Assembly: GCA_905200905.1 (NCBI GenBank)
Contig: CAJKMA010000030.1
Span: forward strand, 1 to 28,692
DNA: 28,692 nt
From: an uncultured Bacillota bacterium
GTDB taxonomy: Bacteria; Bacillota; Clostridia; Lachnospirales; Lachnospiraceae
Reading direction: 5' to 3'
The position numbers were made by a program, and so were the translations under genes. Shown in pieces: positions 24,560 through 28,692 of the stretch; within the stretch, counting starts at the first letter, position 1, and each line of letters starts with the position of its first letter. Under the pieces are notes generated by a model, which worked only from the letters and a program-made list of their open reading frames with translations, had not been told where the DNA came from and searched no databases.

Positions 24560-25549
24560 ATGAAACATAAGAGATGGCTGTGGATATTGGCGGTAGTATT
24601 GGTAATTGCATATTTTATCGGAGCAAATTTTCTGGTAAGCGCTGCTCTTGTACCATCAACCATGGAAAAGCTGGACGCGTTTTCTCGAATCACAGAAGAT
24701 AGCTATGAAGCGTTGGTGCAGACTGAGGATATTCAGCAGCAGAATGCCAAAGCTTGGGATGAGACCAGAGCCTGGGCCGAACGTGCTCATGGACAAAAGC
24801 TGGAGAAAACAACAGAGGATGAATATGGTCTTATAGCTCAGGAGATTTTTACAGAAGAAGAAAGCCATAAGTGGGTGTTACTTCTCCATGGATATACGGG
24901 ATGGAAAGAGGCGATGTATCCCTTTGCAGCTTGGTACAATCAGCAGGGGTATCATGTGATTGTTCCTGATATGCGCTGTCAGGGAGAGAGCGAAGGGGAT
25001 TTTATCGGCATGGGATGGACAGACCGTCTGGACAATATGCTCTGGATTGATTATATATTGCAGCAGGATTCAAAGGCGGAGATAGTGATTCATGGTCAAT
25101 CTATGGGTGCGGCTTCCGCTCTTATGATGACAGGAGAGGAGAGTCTGCCAGATAATGTGCGAGCCGTGATTTCAGATTGTGCTTTTACAGATGCTTATAC
25201 CATGTTTGGAGAGAAGATGAAGGAATGGTTCCGCCTTCCGGAATTTCCTCTTTTAGACACGGCAAATTTTATACTACAGCTAAGAGGAGGCTATGATTTA
25301 AAAGATGCCTCGGCTTTGGAAGCAGTGAAAAAAAGCGAAACACCTACTTTATTTATACATGGAAATCAAGATGAAATGATAGATGTAGAAATGGCGAAGG
25401 AACTTTATGAGGCGGCTTCCTGTGAAGAGAAAGAATTATTGATTGTAAAAGGAGCAGGACATGCACAATCCCAGGACAAGGATCCAGAGGGGTATTTTGG
25501 AACTGTGGAAGAATTTTTGAAAAGGTGTAATGTGGAAGTAGTAAAATAA
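24560..25549 (+). CDS. membrane-anchored alpha/beta hydrolase
   Basis: Serine hydrolase of 329 residues, anchored by an N-terminal hydrophobic helix (LWILAVVLVIAYFIGANFLV) with the catalytic domain most likely outside. The fold is clear: HGYTGWKEAMYPFAAWY oxyanion region, VIVPDMRCQGESEG, nucleophile elbow GQSMGA with Ser181, then Asp271 in HGNQDEMI and His301 in GAGHAQS forming the triad. AAAGGA lies about 11 bases before the ATG. It follows the CHR pair by 32 bases and is probably co-transcribed. This subtype is usually annotated only as alpha/beta hydrolase; a substrate (ester, lipid or peptide) cannot be deduced. It ends with a strong hairpin. Confidence 0.9.
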   Translation: MKHKRWLWILAVVLVIAYFIGANFLVSAALVPSTMEKLDAFSRITEDSYEALVQTEDIQQQNAKAWDETRAWAERAHGQKLEKTTEDEYGLIAQEIFTEEESHKWVLLLHGYTGWKEAMYPFAAWYNQQGYHVIVPDMRCQGESEGDFIGMGWTDRLDNMLWIDYILQQDSKAEIVIHGQSMGAASALMMTGEESLPDNVRAVISDCAFTDAYTMFGEKMKEWFRLPEFPLLDTANFILQLRGGYDLKDASALEAVKKSETPTLFIHGNQDEMIDVEMAKELYEAASCEEKELLIVKGAGHAQSQDKDPEGYFGTVEEFLKRCNVEVVK

Positions 25550-25578
25550 AACATATGTCAGAATCGAGGAGGTTCATA

Positions 25579-25620
25579 AAAAGCTGTATACCCCATTTTG
25601 TGGTTTATACAGCTTTTCTG
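25579..25620 (+). terminator. terminator after the alpha/beta hydrolase
   Basis: Twelve-base perfect stem (25579-25590 with 25606-25617), 15-base loop and a T-rich 3' arm ending CTTTTCT. Confidence 0.7.
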
Positions 25621-25631
25621 CTCTGTTGTTT

Positions 25632-25740
25632 TTATACAACAAAATAATCAGGATATCTTTCCAAGAGTTTTTCTTTTTCGGTCCGGTGTCTGGTTAAGTG
25701 ACGGGTCATAAGCATCTGGGCTAATTCGCTGTCTTGCCGC
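25632..25740 (-). pseudogene. C-terminal remnant of a transcriptional regulator, probably GntR/FCD
   Basis: The minus-strand frame ends RQDSELAQMLMTRHLTRHR then TEKEKLLERYPDYFVV and a stop at 25632-25634. This charged helix-rich tail resembles the end of FCD-domain GntR regulators. Only about 36 codons survive; upstream of 25740 the frame continues merely as antisense of the TRAP fragment. A regulator identity is likely given that the neighbour is a TRAP permease, but the fragment is short. Confidence 0.45.
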
Positions 25741-26058
25741 GTGATTTTGGTAGGAACTTCTATGGATGTTACGCCAACAATTATGATTCTTACTCCAGTG
25801 CTTCTTCCGGCAGTGAAGGCAGCAGGAATTGATGTGGCATACTTTGGAGTAGTATTTATTTTGATGACCGTTATGGGACTTCTGACACCTCCGGTAGGTA
25901 CTGTGCTGAATGTGGCTTGCAGTGCTGGAAAGATAAATATGGAACGTATTGTAAAAACAGTATGGCCATTTCTTCTGGCGGAAGCTGTTATTCTCATATT
26001 AATGGTACTATTCCCACAGCTTGTCACTGTTCCAATGCAGTTTTTCATGGGAAGCTGA
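25741..26058 (+). pseudogene. C-terminal remnant of a TRAP transporter large permease (DctM-type)
   Basis: About 105 residues begin abruptly with VILVGTSMDVTPTIMILTPV, then GIDVAYFGVVFILMTVMGLL, TPPVGTVLNVACSAGKINME and RIVKTVWPFLLAEAVILILM. These match the last quarter of TRAP large subunits (normally about 425 residues). No start codon with a ribosome site exists, and the preceding 300 residues are gone. The small permease and the binding protein are also absent. It is intact to its stop at 26056-26058 and keeps its terminator. Confidence 0.8.
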
Positions 26059-26095
26059 TAGGACTTGTTTTGCAAAAAAGAATATAAAAATTTTT

Positions 26096-26127
26096 CTGCC
26101 AGTAGTTTATACTACTGGCAGTTTTTT
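26096..26127 (+). terminator. terminator of the lost TRAP operon
   Basis: Perfect 11-base stem (26096-26106 with 26111-26121), TTAT loop, then TTTTTT. Confidence 0.88.
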
Positions 26128-26314
26128 GATATGAGCATAATGTATTTATCCCTTTTGGGTGAGGGCGCATTCCGTACGAGCGCAATATACGGTTATGGTT
26201 GAAAATAGGTTTATAGAAAATAGATATTTAAATAAAACTATAATATTTTAAATAAAATTAAAATAAATATTGCGTATTTGATTATATTGGTGTAAACTAA
26301 AGCTAATAAAACAA

Positions 26315-26340
26315 TTTACCCTTTCTTGGAAGTGGGTAAA
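26315..26340. promoter_or_regulatory. inverted repeat TTTACCC...GGGTAAA
   Basis: Perfect 7-base arms with a 12-base centre that has its own CTT/AAG pairing. It lies about 120 bases upstream of the regulator promoter. It could be a protein site or an RNA hairpin; there is no T-run. Confidence 0.35.
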
Positions 26341-26391
26341 AAACATTCCTATTTCTAATGATTGGATGGTTGTTGGAAAATTTTGCGTTTT

Positions 26392-26405
26392 TGTAAGCAC
26401 TTTGA
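26392..26405. promoter_or_regulatory. catabolite-responsive element (cre)-like site
   Basis: TGTAAGCACTTTGA matches the Firmicutes CcpA consensus TGWAAGCGCTTWCA at 12 of 14 positions. It is upstream of a regulator plus arabinofuranosidase locus, where glucose repression would make sense. Confidence 0.4.
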
Positions 26406-26457
26406 AAACTTTATAATTTATGAATGCAAAGATTTTGGAAACAAACGCGCTATTGTA

Positions 26458-26486
26458 TTGATTGTTGAGGGAAATTCATGTATAGT
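26458..26486 (+). promoter_or_regulatory. promoter of the ArsR-sensor regulator
   Basis: TTGATT (26458-26463), 17-base spacer and TATAGT (26481-26486). The predicted start at about 26493 lies within the palindrome at 26491-26506. Confidence 0.6.
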
Positions 26487-26490
26487 ATTG

Positions 26491-26506
26491 TTTAGATAAA
26501 TCTAAA
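26491..26506. promoter_or_regulatory. perfect palindromic operator TTTAGAT-AA-ATCTAAA
   Basis: A 16-base perfect inverted repeat centred just downstream of the -10 and 34 bases before the regulator's start codon. It is ideally placed for autoregulation by the ArsR-type HTH protein. Confidence 0.6.
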
Positions 26507-26540
26507 ATGTTTAAGGTTATCTGGAAAGTGGGAAGAAACA

Positions 26541-27470
26541 ATGTTACATATTAAGAGTTTAGATGATGGTCTTGAAGTATTTAAGGCTTTAGGGTCAGAG
26601 GTTAGAATCAATATTGTCAAACTACTGCTGGAAAACCGCGAGATGAATATGAACGAACTTGCATCCAGCCTTGGTATTACCAATGGAGCTCTGACCAGTC
26701 ATATTAAGAAGCTGGAAGAAGCAGGGGTTATTAAGGTGATTACGGAACATGGAGGACATGGAAACCAAAAATTATGCAGAGTCGGTGTGGATAAAATTCT
26801 GGTTGAAGTCGAGAGCGAAGATACAGAGGATGAAAATAATATCTATAATACGGAGGTACAGGTAGGACATTATTCTAATTATGAAGTATATCCCACCTGT
26901 GGTTTGGCTACAGATGTAGCTTTGGTTGGGGAGGTAGACGACCCAAGGTATTTTGCTCATCCAGACAGGATTAAAGCAAGGATTCTCTGGTTCACAAGGG
27001 GATATATTGAGTATATGATACCCAATTTGCTGCCTTTTGCCACAAAGATAGAACAGATTACCCTTTCCTTGGAAATCAGTTCTGAGGCGCCAGGAGTCAA
27101 TAGCGACTGGCCTTCTGATATATCGTTTTATTTAAATGATGTGAAGATTGGAACCTGGACTAGTCCGGGAGATTATGGAGAAGTGCATGGGATTTTCACA
27201 CCGGATTGGTGGTTCTCAAATTGGAATCAGTATGGCCTTCTAAAAATGATTGTGATTAATAAGAAGGGAACTTTTGTAGACGGGTTAAAAATATCAGATG
27301 TAAATATCAATAACTTTAATTTAGATTATAAAAGTACTATTCGTTTTAAATTCCAAATTGAAGAAGATGCTAAAAATATTGGAGGCATTACAATTTTTGG
27401 TAGTGGATTCGGAAACTACAATCAGGATATTAAAGTACGGATAGCGTATAGTCAATGTAAAGATATTTAG
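26541..27470 (+). CDS. ArsR-type winged-helix regulator with a large C-terminal sensor-like domain
   Basis: 309-residue protein. Residues 10-80 form an ArsR-like winged helix (VFKALGSEVRINIVKLLLEN, MNELASSLGITNGALTSHIK, KLEEAGVIKVI). After an acidic linker comes a beta-rich region of about 200 residues (GHYSNYEVYPTCGLA, ITLSLEISSEAPG, DISFYLNDVKIGTWTSPGDY, PDWWFSNWNQYGLLKMI) that looks like a jelly-roll or carbohydrate-binding fold rather than a metal site; no Cys/His metal cluster is present. The ATG at 26541 has only a weak site (GGGAAG). It precedes a GH51 arabinofuranosidase by 305 bases, so it probably senses an arabinose-containing sugar or its signal. Such proteins are annotated merely as ArsR-family. 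Confidence 0.85.
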   Translation: MLHIKSLDDGLEVFKALGSEVRINIVKLLLENREMNMNELASSLGITNGALTSHIKKLEEAGVIKVITEHGGHGNQKLCRVGVDKILVEVESEDTEDENNIYNTEVQVGHYSNYEVYPTCGLATDVALVGEVDDPRYFAHPDRIKARILWFTRGYIEYMIPNLLPFATKIEQITLSLEISSEAPGVNSDWPSDISFYLNDVKIGTWTSPGDYGEVHGIFTPDWWFSNWNQYGLLKMIVINKKGTFVDGLKISDVNINNFNLDYKSTIRFKFQIEEDAKNIGGITIFGSGFGNYNQDIKVRIAYSQCKDI

Positions 27471-27505
27471 AAAAAACGGCTTGCATTCTGTGATTTTACA
27501 GAAGT

Positions 27506-27741
27506 GAGGAATGTCTCCTTCGTGATATGGAGGAGGCAGAAGTTTTAGAAATATGTACAGGTATATTGCAAATCTGGTGCAGGAGGATAAGGTGTCAGAT
27601 AAGGAATATGAAAAGCGGCTTATGACATGCCGGCAGTGTAGCCACCTACTGTCAGGTATGTGCCGTAAATGTGGCTGTTACGTGAAAATGCGGGCAGCCA
27701 TGAAAATAAGGCATTGTTCGGATGTTCCGGGCAGGTGGTGA
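27506..27741 (+). pseudogene. DUF6171 zinc-ribbon-like small protein, frameshifted
   Basis: The family form is a CxxCLLRDM start, a helical YIANL region and a C-terminal cysteine cluster. Here EECLLRDMEEAEVLE is in one frame (27506-27550) and MYRYIANLVQEDKVSDKEYE, then CRQCSHLLSGMCRKCGCYV and HCSDVPGRW, is in another (27553-27741). Adding one A in the GAAATATG stretch (27548-27554) would join them as ...VLENMYRYI. The GGAGGAGG inside the first part is 16 bases from ATG 27553, too far for good initiation. An in-frame stop (27491-27493) also lies upstream of the first part. The function of DUF6171 is unknown; the cysteines suggest zinc binding. Confidence 0.65.
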
Positions 27742-27775
27742 AAAAGCAAATTGATTTTACAGGAGGATTTTTACA

Positions 27776-28692
27776 ATGACAAGAAGAGTAAAAATGGTTT
27801 TGGACAAAGAGTTTCAGATTGCACCTATTGATAAACGTATCTACGGTTCTTTTATTGAACATCTTGGAAGAGCTGTATATGAAGGAATCTATCAGCCAGG
27901 ACATCCGGCAGCAGATGAGAACGGATTCCGTCAGGATGTAGTGCAGCTTGTAAAAGAACTGGATGTGCCAATTATTCGTTATCCAGGGGGTAACTTTGTT
28001 TCAAATTTTTACTGGGAAGATTCGGTGGGACCTGTTTCTGAGAGACCTCATCGTTTGGAATTGGCATGGAGAAGTTTGGAAAAGAATGAAGTTGGATTAA
28101 ATGAATTTTCCAAGTGGACGAAACAGGTAAATTCAGAGGTTATGATGGCAGTAAACTTAGGAACTAGAGGGATTCAAGATGCATGTAATCTTCTGGAATA
28201 TTGCAATCATCCGTCAGGAACAAAATATAGTGATTTGCGTATTAAGCATGGTGTAAAAGAACCACATAATATTAAAGTTTGGTGTCTGGGAAATGAGATG
28301 GATGGACCATGGCAGATTGGTCATAAGACTATGGACGAGTATGGAAGGCTGGCAGAGGAAACGGCAAAAGCAATGCGTCTCATTGATTCGAATATTGAAC
28401 TGGTTTCTTGTGGAAGTTCTAGTCGTGATATGCCAACATTTCCGGATTGGGAAGCAACGACTTTGTCCCATACCTATGATTATGTAGATTACGTTTCTAT
28501 GCATCAGTATTATGGAAATCGTGATAATGATAGTAATGATTACCTGGCACAGTCGGACGATATGGATGATTTTATTCGTACTGTGATTTCTACCTGCGAT
28601 TATGTAAAAGCAAAAAAACGTAGTAAAAAGACTATGAATTTAAGTTTTGATGAGTGGAATGTATGGTTCCATTCCAATGCTGCTGATGATGA
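27776..28692 (+). CDS. abfA: alpha-L-arabinofuranosidase, GH51 (3' end outside window)
   Basis: Releases terminal arabinofuranose from arabinan or arabinoxylan oligomers. The first 305 residues are present and there is no signal peptide, so it acts in the cytoplasm on imported oligosaccharides. GH51 marks are YGSFIEHLGRAVYEGIYQPG, IIRYPGGNFVSNFYWED, acid/base Glu174 in WCLGNEMDGPW and nucleophile Glu293 in SFDEWNVWF, matching positions 175 and 294 of the well-known Geobacillus enzyme. AGGAGG lies 9 bases before the ATG. The ArsR-sensor regulator upstream and the cre-like site suggest induction by arabino-oligosaccharides and repression by glucose. About 200 more residues lie beyond the window edge. 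Confidence 0.95.
   Translation, partial: MTRRVKMVLDKEFQIAPIDKRIYGSFIEHLGRAVYEGIYQPGHPAADENGFRQDVVQLVKELDVPIIRYPGGNFVSNFYWEDSVGPVSERPHRLELAWRSLEKNEVGLNEFSKWTKQVNSEVMMAVNLGTRGIQDACNLLEYCNHPSGTKYSDLRIKHGVKEPHNIKVWCLGNEMDGPWQIGHKTMDEYGRLAEETAKAMRLIDSNIELVSCGSSSRDMPTFPDWEATTLSHTYDYVDYVSMHQYYGNRDNDSNDYLAQSDDMDDFIRTVISTCDYVKAKKRSKKTMNLSFDEWNVWFHSNAADD

Larger units (their letters stand above)
26128..26490. other. long AT-rich non-coding stretch with several inverted repeats
   Basis: No convincing gene. It contains CCGTA/TACGG (26172-26176 and 26188-26192), an inverted repeat TTTACCC (26315-26321) / GGGTAAA (26334-26340), and a very AT-rich block at about 26210-26310. An isolated TATAAT at 26412-26417 follows the cre-like site. 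It probably serves as the upstream control region for the regulator at 26541. Confidence 0.5.

Noticed and set aside
26160..26200. tRNA-like or attachment site in the GC-richer patch with GCGCATTCCGTACGAGCGC
   Set aside because: Only short pairings; no cloverleaf, anticodon arm or T-loop sequence.
27540..27556. Programmed -1 frameshift in DUF6171
   Set aside because: No X-XXY-YYZ slippery heptamer in the right frame and no strong downstream structure seen; a base loss is simpler.
1..28692. CRISPR array, tRNA, rRNA or known riboswitch
   Set aside because: No regularly spaced direct repeats and no diagnostic RNA motifs were recognised on either strand.

Overview
The window is about 28.7 kb of chromosome from a low-to-mid GC Gram-positive gut anaerobe, most likely a Lachnospiraceae member of the Blautia / [Ruminococcus] / Dorea type. 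This is inferred from protein style: long eukaryote-like IleRS, FeoA-FeoB fusion, DUF4358 lipoprotein, MBOAT and DHHW operon, paired short CHR transporters, DUF6171, strong AGGAGG ribosome sites and sigma-A type promoters. No rRNA, tRNA, CRISPR array, prophage or intact IS was seen. A nuclease/transposase-like Rpn gene is the only mobile-related gene.

Layout. 1-4089: 3' part of ileS, then glgP (glycogen phosphorylase) and a strong terminator. 4203-8102: promoter with a palindromic operator, then a translationally coupled operon of two CydD/CydC-like ABC half transporters and a YbaN (DUF454) membrane protein. 8105-11235, minus strand: DUF4358 lipoprotein, AlgI-type MBOAT acyltransferase and DHHW/AlgX-like protein, probably a surface-polymer acylation operon. 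11297-13504: ArsR-like operator, metal chaperone-like HMA protein and Zn/Cd-type P1B ATPase. 13665-15995: FeoA-FeoB fusion for Fe(II) uptake, overlapping a convergent ArsR repressor. 16466-18811: CorA-type transporter, then a convergent Na+:amino acid (AGCS) symporter. 18924-19454: remnants of a Crp/Fnr regulator and a TauE/SafE permease. 19480-20373: Rpn nuclease. 20618-23260: LacI-type operator, malQ and its LacI regulator. 23416-25549: two short CHR (chromate-type) transporters and a membrane-anchored alpha/beta hydrolase. 25632-26058: remnants of a regulator (probably GntR/FCD) and a TRAP large permease. 26392-28692: catabolite-site candidate, autoregulatory-looking promoter, ArsR-type regulator with a large C-terminal sensor-like region, a frameshifted DUF6171 gene and the 5' part of a GH51 arabinofuranosidase.

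Themes. Metal handling (HMA, P1B ATPase, Feo, ArsR, CorA, perhaps the ABC/YbaN operon) and alpha-glucan or arabinan use (glgP, malQ/lacI, GH51 with its regulator). The most notable observations are: the same TTAG-N6-CTAA operator in front of feoAB and the ABC/YbaN operon; a one-component ArsR-headed regulator with a perfect palindrome at its own predicted start site; two separate scars in which a divergent regulator/transporter pair has lost its middle, leaving only the 3' ends; a probable ATT start codon in a CHR gene; and a single-base frameshift in DUF6171. I did not find a clearly new multi-gene system; the ArsR-sensor regulator and the ABC/YbaN operon are the best candidates for undescribed function.
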